Shown here piece after piece: positions 53,921 through 63,116 of a DNA stretch of 64,000 bases (the stretch's first letter is position 1; each line of letters opens with the position of its first letter). A program made the translations under genes and the position numbers. This DNA comes from Caldilineaceae bacterium SB0661_bin_32 (GTDB lineage: Bacteria; Chloroflexota; Anaerolineae; Caldilineales; Caldilineaceae). The stretch spans positions 1-64,000 of the forward strand of contig VXMH01000106.1 of assembly GCA_009841235.1 (NCBI GenBank), in the 5' to 3' direction. Under the pieces are notes generated by a model. It searched no databases, was not told the DNA's origin, and was given only the letters and a program-made list of their open reading frames with translations.

Positions 53921-54877
53921 ATGGGTCAAGGGCACAGCCACTATCACGAACACGGTGATGAAGGGGGCCACGAGCACAGCCATAACCACGCCCATCACCT
54001 TCATCACCACCATCACGGTGATTCAAACAATCTGCGTACCGCGTTCTTCCTCAATTTGGGCTTTACAGTTGTTGAAATCGTAGGCGCCTATCTGACCAAC
54101 AGTGTGGCCATCCTTTCCGACGCCCTGCACGACCTCGGCGACTCGATCGCGCTGGGCATGGCCTGGGGACTGGAGAAGCACGCCGGCAAGGACGCGCCGG
54201 CGCGTTACTCCTATGGGTACGGCCGCCTCTCTTTGCTCGGCGCCTTTATCAATGCCGCTGTCCTCATCGCCGGCGGGCTGTTCGTCCTGGCAGAGGTGAT
54301 CCCGCGCCTCCTCAACCCGGAAGTCACCAACGCTCCGGGCATGATCCTGCTTGCGCTAGGCGGAATAGCCGTGAATGGCGCCGCCGTATGGCGCCTGCAA
54401 GGCGGCGGCACCATGAATGCCAAGGTCGCCATGTGGCACCTGCTGGAAGATGTACTCGGATGGGTTGCGGTCCTTATCGTCGGCATCACACTTCTCTTCG
54501 TCGATCTGTACATTCTGGACTCGATTTTGTCACTCCTGATCACCCTTTATATTCTCTACAGTGTCCTGGGGCATCTGAAAAAGACAGCCGAACTGTTCTT
54601 GCAGGCAGCCCCGGAAGGCGTTGACCTGTCGCACCTGGCCCAGCGCTTGCGCAACATCAGCGCCGTCGAAGACTGCCACCATACCCATCTCTGGTCGCTT
54701 GACGGCAATCATCACGTTCTGTCCACCCATCTCGTCGTCAACCAGTCAGCCGACCAGAACGAGATTCGAGAGATCAAACAGCGGGCGCGCGAAGAGCTGG
54801 ACGGCCTGCACCTTACACACATCACCATCGAAATCGAATATCCGGGCGATTGCAGCATGGTGGAAAACCATGTATGA
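53921..54877 (+). CDS. Cation diffusion facilitator (CzcD/ZitB-like)
   Basis: Proton-coupled divalent-metal exporter, 318 residues, six helices. The N-terminus is His-rich (HSHYHEHGDEGGHEHSHNH and more), helix 2 has SVAILSDALHDLGDS with the HxxxD metal site, typical of zinc exporters, and the C-terminal cytosolic domain has CHHTHLWSLDGNHH. Next to ferritin and iron uptake genes, it may export zinc or iron. Start chosen at 53921, where the His tract begins. Confidence 0.88.
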   Translation: MGQGHSHYHEHGDEGGHEHSHNHAHHLHHHHHGDSNNLRTAFFLNLGFTVVEIVGAYLTNSVAILSDALHDLGDSIALGMAWGLEKHAGKDAPARYSYGYGRLSLLGAFINAAVLIAGGLFVLAEVIPRLLNPEVTNAPGMILLALGGIAVNGAAVWRLQGGGTMNAKVAMWHLLEDVLGWVAVLIVGITLLFVDLYILDSILSLLITLYILYSVLGHLKKTAELFLQAAPEGVDLSHLAQRLRNISAVEDCHHTHLWSLDGNHHVLSTHLVVNQSADQNEIREIKQRAREELDGLHLTHITIEIEYPGDCSMVENHV

Positions 54878-54925
54878 CAGAGTTCACCGACCCCAGGCAG
54901 CATTACATTCGAAAGGAAACGACAC

Positions 54926-55435
54926 ATGTTCGTCGAAAATGTGCAAAGCGCATTGAATCAACAGATCAATATGGAGCTGCAGGCGCACTACACCTATCTG
55001 GCAGCCGCCGACTATTTCGAAGGATTGGGCCTTAAAGGGTTTTCTCAGTGGATCTTCAACCACGCAGAAGAAGAGATGGCCCACGCCATGAAGATATACA
55101 AGTTCATTCATAGCCGGCGGGGCCGGGTCGAGCTCTTCCCCGTTCCCACACCCGAAGGGGGCTTCGGTTCACCGCAGGAGGTCATGGAAGGCGCGCTCAG
55201 GCAGGAGCAAAGAGTGACCGCTTCCATTGACCGCATCGTCAAACTCGCGCGCCAAGAAGGCGATTACGCCACTGACAGTTTTCTGCAGTGGTTCGTCGAT
55301 GAACAGGTTGAGGAAGAAGAGCTGGTGGACGACCTTGTGCAGAAGCTTCGCCTGATTGGAGACTTTAAGCCCGGGCTGTATCTCCTTGACCGGGAACTGG
55401 CAGGCGTCGACATGCTGGAGGAAGCCGAAGAGTGA
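54926..55435 (+). CDS. ftn: Ferritin
   Basis: Non-haem ferritin, 169 residues. Ferroxidase ligands are evident: QINMELQAHYTYLAAADYF (Glu), FNHAEEEMAHAMKIYKF (E-x-x-H) and the distal Glu in DEQVEEEELVDDL. AAAGGAAACG precedes the ATG. It stores iron delivered by the upstream uptake and haem-degradation genes. Confidence 0.93.
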   Translation: MFVENVQSALNQQINMELQAHYTYLAAADYFEGLGLKGFSQWIFNHAEEEMAHAMKIYKFIHSRRGRVELFPVPTPEGGFGSPQEVMEGALRQEQRVTASIDRIVKLARQEGDYATDSFLQWFVDEQVEEEELVDDLVQKLRLIGDFKPGLYLLDRELAGVDMLEEAEE

Positions 55436-55475
55436 GGTCAGGCACTGATTGTATTCACTTTAGCAATTTTCAGGG

Positions 55476-55504
55476 TTGACAGCCTTGCCCGTCAAGTGTA
55501 TCAT
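55476..55504 (+). promoter_or_regulatory. Strong sigma70 promoter in the gap after ftn
   Basis: -35 TTGACA (55476-55481), 17-base spacer, -10 TATCAT (55499-55504). It starts a leader of about 390 bases before the lipoprotein gene, or a separate RNA. Confidence 0.65.
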
Positions 55505-55899
55505 AGGGGCAGATGAACTCTCCCTGGGCGCAACCCCGCGCCAGACTCCTGTGGAGATCACACAGTCATCAAAGAGTTGGCAGAAGCAAGATCGCGACTT
55601 CGGGAGCCTGCAGGCTCGTCACAAGAGTGGCCCGTGCGAGGTGGCGTCCCTGTTTTCTCCGACTTGTACAAGAATTGTTCTTGTGAGAAGATAGAGTCGC
55701 AAACTGAATATCGGCCTCTCAGATGAGGTTACGAGGAAGTCGTTTCCGGGACTGCCATACCACTTTTTTCAGATTTGCGCTTGATCTGTTCTTGTGAGAC
55801 GATATAGCTCAGGGTCATCATTTAATTGTTTCTCTATCAATTTGTGATGAGATCAAGATAAGTTCCCTTAACCCAATTCTCTCAAGGAGCAACAGAACC
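55505..55899 (+). other. Long structured leader/intergenic region
   Basis: No protein-like frame is seen. It contains a perfect palindrome GAGCCTGCAGGCTC (about 55606-55619), an inverted repeat ACAAGAA-TTG-TTCTTGT (55668-55684) and a 21-base direct repeat (55676-55696 and 55787-55807, 19/21 identical, starting TGTTCTTGTGAGA). A second weak promoter, TTGATC (55781) then TATAGC (55803), overlaps the second repeat. The repeats are probably regulator sites. Confidence 0.5.
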
Positions 55900-56436
55900 A
55901 TGAACAAACGAACCCCACTCATTTCACTCGTTGTACTGTCTCTGCTGCTGGTAGTTCTTAGCGCCTGCACCGCGCCGGCCGCTCCGCCTGACCGAGACGT
56001 TATGATCTCCCACGAGGCGGCTCTGTCGGCCCAGGATGCCCTGATGGGCGGACTTGTCATGGGCGAGGTCATGCTGAGCGAGTCTGAGTTCAGCAGCTAC
56101 GTGACCAAGGCTCTCGAAGCCAACAGTGGTCCCAACCAGCCGATCGATTCCGTTATGGTCTGGATTGAGCCGGATGCAATGCACTTCCGCGTCACCCTGA
56201 AGGACGGCGTCAGCATGATGGGCGATACGCTCGACCTCGTCGGCAACCTGATGGTGAGCGATGGTCATCTGATGGTAGATCTCCAGTCGGCCGGCGCCGG
56301 TGGCATGGCCGTCGGTGGAGCTCTGCTCGCCCCGGTGAATGCGCAGATCAACGCTGTCTTGGCCCAGAATATCATGCTCCCGGCCAGCGTCAGTGTCGCC
56401 CAGGACTCCGGCTCGATTATGATCAGCATGAACTAA
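55900..56436 (+). CDS. Small predicted lipoprotein
   Basis: 178 residues. Lipobox VVLSACTAP after a clear signal peptide. The rest is about 150 residues of mixed alpha/beta, Met-rich (MGGLVMGEVMLSE, GVSMMGDTLDLV), with no family recognised. AAGGAG precedes the ATG. High Met content next to a metal region is suggestive but could be incidental. Confidence 0.7.
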   Translation: MNKRTPLISLVVLSLLLVVLSACTAPAAPPDRDVMISHEAALSAQDALMGGLVMGEVMLSESEFSSYVTKALEANSGPNQPIDSVMVWIEPDAMHFRVTLKDGVSMMGDTLDLVGNLMVSDGHLMVDLQSAGAGGMAVGGALLAPVNAQINAVLAQNIMLPASVSVAQDSGSIMISMN

Positions 56437-56652
56437 GCTAGACACGGGGTTCGCGACCGTCGGCGCTGTCAAGTTCTCCCAAGTAGGTGGCGGGCGCCGT
56501 CGGTTTACCCCACCTTTCGTGGTGCGTGGGCTGCTTTCGTTCCAGTCCTGGTTGCCGCCAACTTTTCAGTAGTGCAGCCATGCGGCATAAGACTCCTTGA
56601 CTCGGCCGCAAGACCTGGGACAACCGAAGCTCACCATTGCTGAATACGAAGA

Positions 56653-56706
56653 AAACTGTCCTAGTGATCGGACTAGCGGTTACACGCTTCGATCATAGGA
56701 CAGTTT
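56653..56706. repeat. Imperfect inverted repeat
   Basis: AAACTGTCCTAGTGATC and GATCATAGGACAGTTT pair over 16 bp with one bulged base and a 21-base loop. No U-tract. It may be a terminator relic, a regulatory RNA hairpin or a short mobile-element footprint. It lies in the 499-base gap 56437-56935, which otherwise shows nothing. Confidence 0.5.
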
Positions 56707-56935
56707 CGTCTACCCCACTCTTTCCCCTCAGTTCAACTGCTCCTCATTGGTTGCACAATAAAAATAGGCGGACCGTAGTCCCAGCGTAGGCTGGAAATCG
56801 CCTTAAATGCTTGCCAAAAGCGTGTGCATGGCAGATACTTTTTTGTATTGCCTTCAAAAAACACGAACTATACGCGACTGTCGTGCACAATCTGCCGGGG
56901 CGTGTCTCGCCGGGAGCAACTACGGAACCAGTGGA

Positions 56936-58240
56936 ATGATGCGATTATCTAGAACAAAACTGGGCAGACGAGCAGTCCAGTCTGCTGTTGTCATCTGGCT
57001 GATGGCGCTTGCTTTTGTTGGCGGCAATATCTCCGGCTACTCTATCCGCTCGGCACTGGCAGCCGAAGAGCGTCCCACCCAGTTCACCATCTTCTGGGAA
57101 GCGTGGGACTATGTCGTCGCCCACTTTGTCGACCGCGAGAAGGTCGACTTCACCGCCATGACATACGGCGCAATTGAAGGAATGCTCGCCTCTCTGGGCG
57201 ACGAAGGACACACAACTTTCCTCCACCCTGATGCCGTAGAGTTGCACCAGACCAGCCTCGAAGGCTCTTTCGAGGGTATCGGCGCCTATGTATCCATGGC
57301 AGACGGCAATGTCCTCATCGTAGCTCCAATCAACGGCTCGCCCGCCGAACAGGCGGGCATCCTGGCCGGAGATATAATTCTGGAAGTGGATGGTGAATCG
57401 GTCGAAGGGAAATCGCTGGACCAGGTGATCTTCCTCGTTCGCGGCCCGGCTGATTCCGAGGTCGTCCTGACCGTCAGCCGCCCCGAACTGCAGGAACCCT
57501 TGCAGGTCTCGATTACTCGCGCCCCGATAGAGGTGCCGAGCGTGAGTTGGAGCCCAATACCCAACACCGGCATTTTCTACATCAAGATCTCGCTGTTTAC
57601 CTCCGGTGTGGACAGGGAGCTGGAAGCCGCTCTTCGCGAGATTTCTGAGGCTCAGACCAACCAGGGCATCATCTTGGATCTGCGCAACAATCCGGGCGGG
57701 TACCTGCAACAGGCCATTCAGGCCAATAGCCAGTTCCTCCCCAAAGGCGATCTGATACTGATCGAATCCGACGCCAATCAAAATCAGACCGTCCACCGCT
57801 CGCGCGGCTTGGGTTATGCAAGGGGAATGCCGCTGGTCGTTCTGATCAATGAAGGCACTGCCAGTGCTGGCGAGATCACCGCCGGCGCCCTCAAGGAAAA
57901 CGAACGCGCCATCCTGATCGGTGAGACAACCTTTGGTACAGGCACCGTCCTCAACCAGTTTGGGCTCAGTGACGGCTCTGCCATTCTCCTGGGCGTGACC
58001 AACTGGCTTACGCCCAATGGCAACCTGATCAAGGGCGAAGGCGTGACCCCCAACGTGGAAGTCACGCAACCGATCAGCTCCAGGCATGTGGATGCCGATT
58101 TGCTGAGAAATCTGACCGCTGAGCAGTTCAGCGCGGTCGAGGATGACCAGTTCCTCAAGGCGTTGGAGCAGCTGGGCGTTGAACTCCACGCGTCGCCGCT
58201 GCTCAATGCAGTGCCGTATGACTTCGTGACCCACGATTGA
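56936..58240 (+). CDS. S41-family C-terminal processing peptidase, non-canonical active site
   Basis: 434 residues from the ATG at 56936 (another ATG at 56939). One N-terminal membrane helix, a PDZ domain near 100-190 (FEGIGAYVSM, AGILAGDIILEVDG), and the S41 domain. The nucleophile Ser310 is present in NEGTASAGE. However, the Lys expected 25 residues later is Thr335 (TFGTGTVL), and the Gln expected four further is Leu339. The protein may be a modified protease or a scaffold. The frame opens to 56807, but that part lacks family features. Confidence 0.88.
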   Translation: MMRLSRTKLGRRAVQSAVVIWLMALAFVGGNISGYSIRSALAAEERPTQFTIFWEAWDYVVAHFVDREKVDFTAMTYGAIEGMLASLGDEGHTTFLHPDAVELHQTSLEGSFEGIGAYVSMADGNVLIVAPINGSPAEQAGILAGDIILEVDGESVEGKSLDQVIFLVRGPADSEVVLTVSRPELQEPLQVSITRAPIEVPSVSWSPIPNTGIFYIKISLFTSGVDRELEAALREISEAQTNQGIILDLRNNPGGYLQQAIQANSQFLPKGDLILIESDANQNQTVHRSRGLGYARGMPLVVLINEGTASAGEITAGALKENERAILIGETTFGTGTVLNQFGLSDGSAILLGVTNWLTPNGNLIKGEGVTPNVEVTQPISSRHVDADLLRNLTAEQFSAVEDDQFLKALEQLGVELHASPLLNAVPYDFVTHD

Positions 58241-58303
58241 CAATTGGAATAGAAAAGCAGTTCGGAGAGGACAGGAGCCTTCGGCCCGCTCCCAATGCTG
58301 GCC

Positions 58304-58930
58304 CTACGACCGGTACAGGCCCTGTTCAACTATGTAGCGTTCGACCGCGCGGGGGACCTGATAGCGAATCGGCTGCCCCGACTGTATGCGTTCCCGCAAA
58401 CTGCTGCTGGCAATCTCCAATTCCGGCATTTCCAATACGATAACCCGCTCGCGCACGCCGGGCAGTTCCGCTTCCAGGTCCGCCCAGTCGATCTTTACGT
58501 CATGGCGGCGCAGAGCGACCAGCCGACAGTTGCGCACCAGCCATTCCGGCTCATGCCACGTCGGCAGATTCCGCAGACTGTCCAACCCCATCAGAAAGTA
58601 GAGCTGCCCCTCCCTCCCGACCCTTTTTTGGAAAAGCCGCATCAAATCCGACGTGTAATGGGGACCAGGGCGCTCGGCGTCGATGAGACTTATGCATATT
58701 GCGGTTTCATCGGCAACTGCCAGGCGGCACATAGCCAACCGGTGATGCAAGGGGGATATGGGGCTGTCTGGCTTATGGGGCGGGTCCCCGGCCGGCGCCA
58801 GCACGATCTGGTCCAATTGCAGTTGATGCCGGGCCTCTACCGCAAGGACCAGATGCCCAATGTGAATCGGATCGAAAGTGCCTCCGAAAACGCCGATTCG
58901 TTTGCCTCTCAATCCGTCTCTTGAGCTCAT
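58304..58930 (-). CDS. nadD: Nicotinate-nucleotide adenylyltransferase
   Basis: Adenylates nicotinate mononucleotide in NAD synthesis, 208 residues. [18 protein letters not shown] provides the HxGH nucleotidyl-transfer site, and ASSSLRERI stands for the ISSTxIR motif. Usual length. It lies downstream of obgE on the same strand with 115 bases between, an arrangement common in bacteria. Confidence 0.93.
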   Translation of the reverse strand: MSSRDGLRGKRIGVFGGTFDPIHIGHLVLAVEARHQLQLDQIVLAPAGDPPHKPDSPISPLHHRLAMCRLAVADETAICISLIDAERPGPHYTSDLMRLFQKRVGREGQLYFLMGLDSLRNLPTWHEPEWLVRNCRLVALRRHDVKIDWADLEAELPGVRERVIVLEMPELEIASSSLRERIQSGQPIRYQVPRAVERYIVEQGLYRS

Positions 58931-59045
58931 CCCTCTGTTGCCCCCTGCCCGGCGGCCCGGGACACACGCCGCAAGCCCTTATGCCTTCGCTCCTGTGTCA
59001 GCGGGCGACCGGAATTCTGCGTCCAGCCACCTGTTGCTGCCGCCT

Positions 59046-60332
59046 TCACTCTCCCAGCGCGTTCTCGAATCCCCATACCAGTTCGACCTCGCCAATCTGT
59101 ACGGTATCTCCGTCCTGAACGCCCTGTTTTCGCAGCGCTTCTGAGATCCCCATCGCAGAAAGGATGCGCTGAAACCGCAATCCGGCCTCGTAGTAGTCCC
59201 AGTTCGTCATCTGTGCCACCCGCTCAATCGCAACACCCTCCACCAGCCACAGATCGTCCTCCAGACGAGTGACCTGAAATGATCTCTCATCTTCCTCAGG
59301 GGACAGCGTCGGCAGCTCTTCCACCTCCTCCATCTCGACCGACGCCGGCAGCCTATCCAGCTGCGATTTGACTTCGTACAGGAGTTGCTGCACGTTTTCT
59401 CCGGTAACCGCACTTATGGCAAAAAAAGGGTTGCCTGTATCGGCCAGCGCCTTCTGCAGGCGCGGCCAGATTTCCCGCGCCTGTGGCAGATCGATCTTGT
59501 TCAGAACGATTAACTGGGGTCGCTTTGCCAGGGCCGGGTTGAATAGCCTCATCTCCTGGTTGATGACCTCGTAATCACCAGCCGGATCGGGGCTCGCACC
59601 GTCGAGGAGGTGGACCAGTACCCGGCTGCGTTCAACATGACGCAGAAATTCCAATCCCAGGCCAACGCCGTCGTGCGCGCCTTCCAGCAATCCAGGTATA
59701 TCGGCAAACACGATCTGAACATGGCTCACCTCCGCTACGCCCAGGTTGGGCACAACCGTCGTGAACGGATAGTCGGCAATCCTGGGAGTGGCTTCACTGA
59801 TGACGCTCAACAACGTCGATTTTCCCGCATTGGGCACGCCTACGAGCCCTGCATCGGCTACTATCTTCAGTTCCAGATCCAGCCAGTGCTCCTCGCCTAC
59901 TTCGCCTTTCTCTGCCAGGCGCGGCGCCTGGTTTCGTCCACTTCTGAAGGCTGCATTTCCCCGACCCCCGCGGCCCCCTCTGGCGACCAGCGCCTGCTGC
60001 CCGTCCCGTACCAGGTCTGCCACCACCGTATCTGACTCTGCGATGCGTGCAATCGTCCCAACCGGCACCTGGATGAGCAGGTCTTCGCCCGTTGCGCCCG
60101 CTTTTCTGGTGCCGCCCCCGTGCGAACCGCGTTCAGCCCGGAAATGCACGTTCCTCCGAAATGCATGCAGTGTATTCATGCTTTGGTCGGCAACAATGTA
60201 GACATTGCCGCCCGGCCCACCGTTGCCTCCCGCGGGCCCTCCCCTGGGCACAAACTTCTCCCGGCGGAAGGCGACAATGCCGTTGCCTCCAGCCCCGGCT
60301 TGCACATGGATCTTGGCTTGATCAAAAAACAT
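59046..60332 (-). CDS. obgE: Obg GTPase
   Basis: Ribosome-associated GTPase, 428 residues. Gly-rich OBG domain ([28 protein letters not shown]), G1 [10 protein letters not shown]3 DIPGL, G4 NKID and the C-terminal Obg domain are all present. Functions in 50S assembly and growth control. It is divergent from ybeY, and their promoters lie side by side. Confidence 0.95.
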   Translation of the reverse strand: MFFDQAKIHVQAGAGGNGIVAFRREKFVPRGGPAGGNGGPGGNVYIVADQSMNTLHAFRRNVHFRAERGSHGGGTRKAGATGEDLLIQVPVGTIARIAESDTVVADLVRDGQQALVARGGRGGRGNAAFRSGRNQAPRLAEKGEVGEEHWLDLELKIVADAGLVGVPNAGKSTLLSVISEATPRIADYPFTTVVPNLGVAEVSHVQIVFADIPGLLEGAHDGVGLGLEFLRHVERSRVLVHLLDGASPDPAGDYEVINQEMRLFNPALAKRPQLIVLNKIDLPQAREIWPRLQKALADTGNPFFAISAVTGENVQQLLYEVKSQLDRLPASVEMEEVEELPTLSPEEDERSFQVTRLEDDLWLVEGVAIERVAQMTNWDYYEAGLRFQRILSAMGISEALRKQGVQDGDTVQIGEVELVWGFENALGE

Positions 60333-60412
60333 GACTGCTGTTGCTCTCAGATGGTCGATCGCGGCAATTGGACAGCAACCGTTAGAACTGCTGCTTCTGT
60401 CCCGGTTCTTCC

Positions 60413-60442
60413 ATTCTAGCGGAGGAAATCTCGCTTCAACAA
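60413..60442 (-). promoter_or_regulatory. Sigma70-like promoter of obgE
   Basis: Minus strand: -35 TTGTTG (60442-60437), 18-base spacer, -10 TAGAAT (60418-60413), about 80 bases ahead of the start. Confidence 0.45.
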
Positions 60443-60446
60443 GAAA

Positions 60447-60474
60447 TTGCCCTGTTCAAGTCCGGCGGTATAAT
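60447..60474 (+). promoter_or_regulatory. Sigma70 promoter of ybeY-dgkA
   Basis: -35 TTGCCC (60447-60452), 16-base spacer, -10 TATAAT (60469-60474), about 115 bases ahead of the ybeY start at 60590. Confidence 0.65.
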
Positions 60475-60589
60475 TGTACCGCGTGACACAGTGGCCAGGA
60501 ATCACACTCCAGCATTCCACAACCTGCCGTCTCCCTCAACGGTTACAGGCTTGAAAAGTGCGTCAGGATGGACATCGTTGACGAGGAAC

Positions 60590-61090
60590 ATGGGAATCTA
60601 CATTCAAATCGATGGACAGTTTCAGGCGCGTGTGGAAGAAGCCTGGCTAGAGGCTGCGGCAAAGGCAGCCCTGCGTGCCTGCCAGCGGGACGAAATCTCG
60701 ATCTCAATACTGGTGGTGGACGACGACGAGCTGCGCCGCTACAATCGCATCTACCGCCGGCAGGATGCGCCTACTGATGTCTTGAGCTTCGCTATCCAGG
60801 AGGGACCAGCACTCGCTGCAGAGGCGCCCGACGCCCTGGCCGCCGAACTAGACGCCGACCTGGGCGACCTGGTGCTGGCCTTCCCCTATGCCTCTCGTCA
60901 GGCTATACAACACGGCCACACGCTTGCCTCGGAACTTCAACTCCTGGTTGTCCACGGTACACTGCACCTGCTTGGCTACGACCATGACACCGAAACGCGG
61001 CAGGCAGAAATGTGGCGCAAACAAACCGAGATCCTCAGTTCACTGACCGACGAGGACCTTACGCCCCGCCTTACCACGCCGGACTGGTAG
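60590..61090 (+). CDS. ybeY: Endoribonuclease YbeY
   Basis: Single-strand RNase for 16S rRNA 3'-end maturation and rRNA quality control, 166 residues. Zinc motif VVHGTLHLLGYDHD and the core DAPTDVLSFAIQE are intact. Start at 60590 with GAGGA just ahead; the frame extends to 60491 without family support. The stop abuts the dgkA start. Confidence 0.92.
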   Translation: MGIYIQIDGQFQARVEEAWLEAAAKAALRACQRDEISISILVVDDDELRRYNRIYRRQDAPTDVLSFAIQEGPALAAEAPDALAAELDADLGDLVLAFPYASRQAIQHGHTLASELQLLVVHGTLHLLGYDHDTETRQAEMWRKQTEILSSLTDEDLTPRLTTPDW

Positions 61091-61468
61091 ATGAAACCGC
61101 CTGCCCGCGCCCGGAGCTTCTGGCAGAGTCTTGCCTTCGCCATTGCCGGGATGAACCACGCCCTTAAAAGCCAGCGCAATCTCCGCATTCACTTCACGGT
61201 CGCTGCTGCAGTAGTCATTGCCGGCCTCGTCCTCCGAATCAGCCGGACCGAGTGGGCCGTAGTCGTTACCCTGATCGCGCTGGTCATCGGCCTGGAGCTG
61301 CTCAATACCGCCATTGAGGCCCTGGTGGACTTGGCCTCACCTGTACCGCATCCTCTCGCCAAAGTCGCAAAGGACACGGCCGCTGGCGCCATCCTGGTGG
61401 CGGCAGTCGGCAGCGCAATCGTCGGACTGCTCGTCTTCCTGCCCCGTTGTTGGCAACTTTTCTTCTGA
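61091..61468 (+). CDS. dgkA: Diacylglycerol/undecaprenol kinase
   Basis: Small integral-membrane lipid kinase, 125 residues with three helices. The catalytic signature ELLNTAIEALVDL and the later AKDTAAGAILVAA identify the family. ATG follows directly after the ybeY stop, so the pair is translationally coupled, as often seen in bacteria. Probably recycles undecaprenol or diacylglycerol. Confidence 0.92.
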   Translation: MKPPARARSFWQSLAFAIAGMNHALKSQRNLRIHFTVAAAVVIAGLVLRISRTEWAVVVTLIALVIGLELLNTAIEALVDLASPVPHPLAKVAKDTAAGAILVAAVGSAIVGLLVFLPRCWQLFF

Positions 61469-61512
61469 GGCTGGCTTCCTTTTGCAGTAACTCCAAGGCA
61501 GACAGCCACCCA

Positions 61513-62730
61513 TTACTCTCCTTCCTCCCTGTGGCGCTCAGGCAGCTTCAGGAGCGCCGGCACGCCAACAAAAGCGACCAGCCCGCTGATCAGGAATGCG
61601 GTTTCAAGCCCGAACCTGTCCGCAACGCTGCCAAGCAGCCATAAAGCGGGAGCCCGAATGACAAAATTGGCCATCAGAAAGAGACCGTTGGCCAGGGCCC
61701 GGTTCTGTCGAAAACTGTCCTGCACTACCGCCAGCAACACGGCAGATGGCGAAAGCATCGTAAATCCGAGTGGCAACAGAAACGCGAATAGCATCCAGCC
61801 AGAACTGTTCAGAAAACCCAGGAAGAGTACCGGAGACACAAGAAACAGAACAATCAGGACCCGTCTCCGCCCCAGCCAGTCGCTGGCCGTGCCCATTGTC
61901 AGAGCGCCCAGTACACCCGCCCCTTCCAACAGCGTCAACGACAGCCCCGCAAATTCGAACTCATACCCCTTCACATCCTGCATGAATATCGGCAAATAGG
62001 TTGTCATCGAAATCGACATAAAGACACGTGCTGCCATGATCCAGAGGAGAGGGGGGTAAACTTTTCGCGCAGCCGGCAACAGCTGTTGCAGGGAAAGCAA
62101 CCTGCCCTGCGCAGGCTTCGCAGAGACCCCGCGCAGTCGCCAGTAAAGGAAAACCGAAGCCAGCCAGCCAAACACCGCCATCCGCCATATCCCCTCAAGG
62201 CCAAACCAGCTGACGGCTGCAATCACCAACAAGGGCCCCACAGTGCGCCCCAGCTCTCCGGCTGCCATGAAGAGGCTCATGCCGGTTCCCACTCGGTTAC
62301 CTGAAATGCGTCCTATCATGGCCGGCGCCGGCGCATGAAAGGCAGCAGTACACAGACCGCCAACAAGCATTAACAAGGCCAGCAGTGAATAGCTGTTCGC
62401 CAGACCCAGCAAACTACACACAGTGGCTGTTGCCGCCGGGGCCAGAATAATGAAGTACCGTAGACTGATCCTGTCGGCTGTATGTCCTATGAACGGTTGT
62501 AGAATGCTGGGAATCTGCATGAAGATCGCCAGGCCCCCGATCGCCGCATAGTCGGCCGCCAGCCTTTCGCGAATCAGTGGAAGTAGAGGCGGCACAAACG
62601 CGGTGAAAATGTCATGGACGAAGTGGCCCGTTACGATCGTCAGCACTTCCCGGGTCTGAAACTTCTTGCTTTCCGAAGGTTCGTCCTGCATGGTTGTCGA
62701 GTCTGCTTGGTGACCTGCTGTAGCTGTCAT
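61513..62730 (-). CDS. MFS exporter, fosmidomycin-resistance (Fsr) type
   Basis: 405 residues, 12 helices. N-terminal VTGHFVHDIFTAFVPPLLPLI is the Fsr-subfamily hallmark, and AAFHAPAPAMIGRISGNRVGTGMSLF matches its second conserved region. Probably exports small toxic metabolites; no resistance phenotype can be claimed. An inner ATG 13 codons downstream is an alternative start. Confidence 0.87.
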   Translation of the reverse strand: MTATAGHQADSTTMQDEPSESKKFQTREVLTIVTGHFVHDIFTAFVPPLLPLIRERLAADYAAIGGLAIFMQIPSILQPFIGHTADRISLRYFIILAPAATATVCSLLGLANSYSLLALLMLVGGLCTAAFHAPAPAMIGRISGNRVGTGMSLFMAAGELGRTVGPLLVIAAVSWFGLEGIWRMAVFGWLASVFLYWRLRGVSAKPAQGRLLSLQQLLPAARKVYPPLLWIMAARVFMSISMTTYLPIFMQDVKGYEFEFAGLSLTLLEGAGVLGALTMGTASDWLGRRRVLIVLFLVSPVLFLGFLNSSGWMLFAFLLPLGFTMLSPSAVLLAVVQDSFRQNRALANGLFLMANFVIRAPALWLLGSVADRFGLETAFLISGLVAFVGVPALLKLPERHREEGE

Positions 62731-63116
62731 GGGGTACTCTAATCCTGTGCGGATTCGCCCGTTGCCGGCTTGTGGGCAAGTGGACTGCTGGCGATTTGTA
62801 AATCGAGTGGGTATCGGCTGATTGTAACACCAGATCAGGTGATGACAAGCACCCGAAAACAGGTCTTAGGAAGGATCCTCTGAATCAACAGTGAATACTC
62901 AGTGGCCTCCACTGCTGAGCAAAACTATCTTGCACCTTTCACGGTTTTGACAGCGAGCGTCAGATCAAGGTCACATCCGACTGATTTCGTACACTTGACA
63001 CGCCCAATCCCTTACTCTATATTGTTGTCAGCTTTCCCTCGGCCAGTATCTGCCTACCTTTTCCTTGCTCTTTAGCTGAATGGACTTCCATCGCTTGTCA
63101 CGCAAAGGAGATTACA
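62731..63116. other. Divergent intergenic region
   Basis: This 386-base gap between the Fsr-type exporter and the binding-protein gene holds the promoter at 62995-63023, a second TTGACA at 62947 and a short palindrome CACCAGATCAGGTG near 62828. No gene is seen. Confidence 0.5.
62995..63023 (+). promoter_or_regulatory. Sigma70 promoter of the solute-binding protein gene
   Basis: -35 TTGACA (62995-63000), 17-base spacer, -10 TATATT (63018-63023). Leader of about 87 bases with AAGGAG before the ATG. Confidence 0.82.

Noticed and set aside
55476-55694. 72-codon frame beginning with TTG after the ferritin gene
   Set aside because: It starts within the -35 element of a strong promoter and lacks a ribosome site and any family features.
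56945-58243. 432-codon frame antisense to the S41 gene
   Set aside because: Shadow frame; the plus strand has PDZ and S41 motifs.
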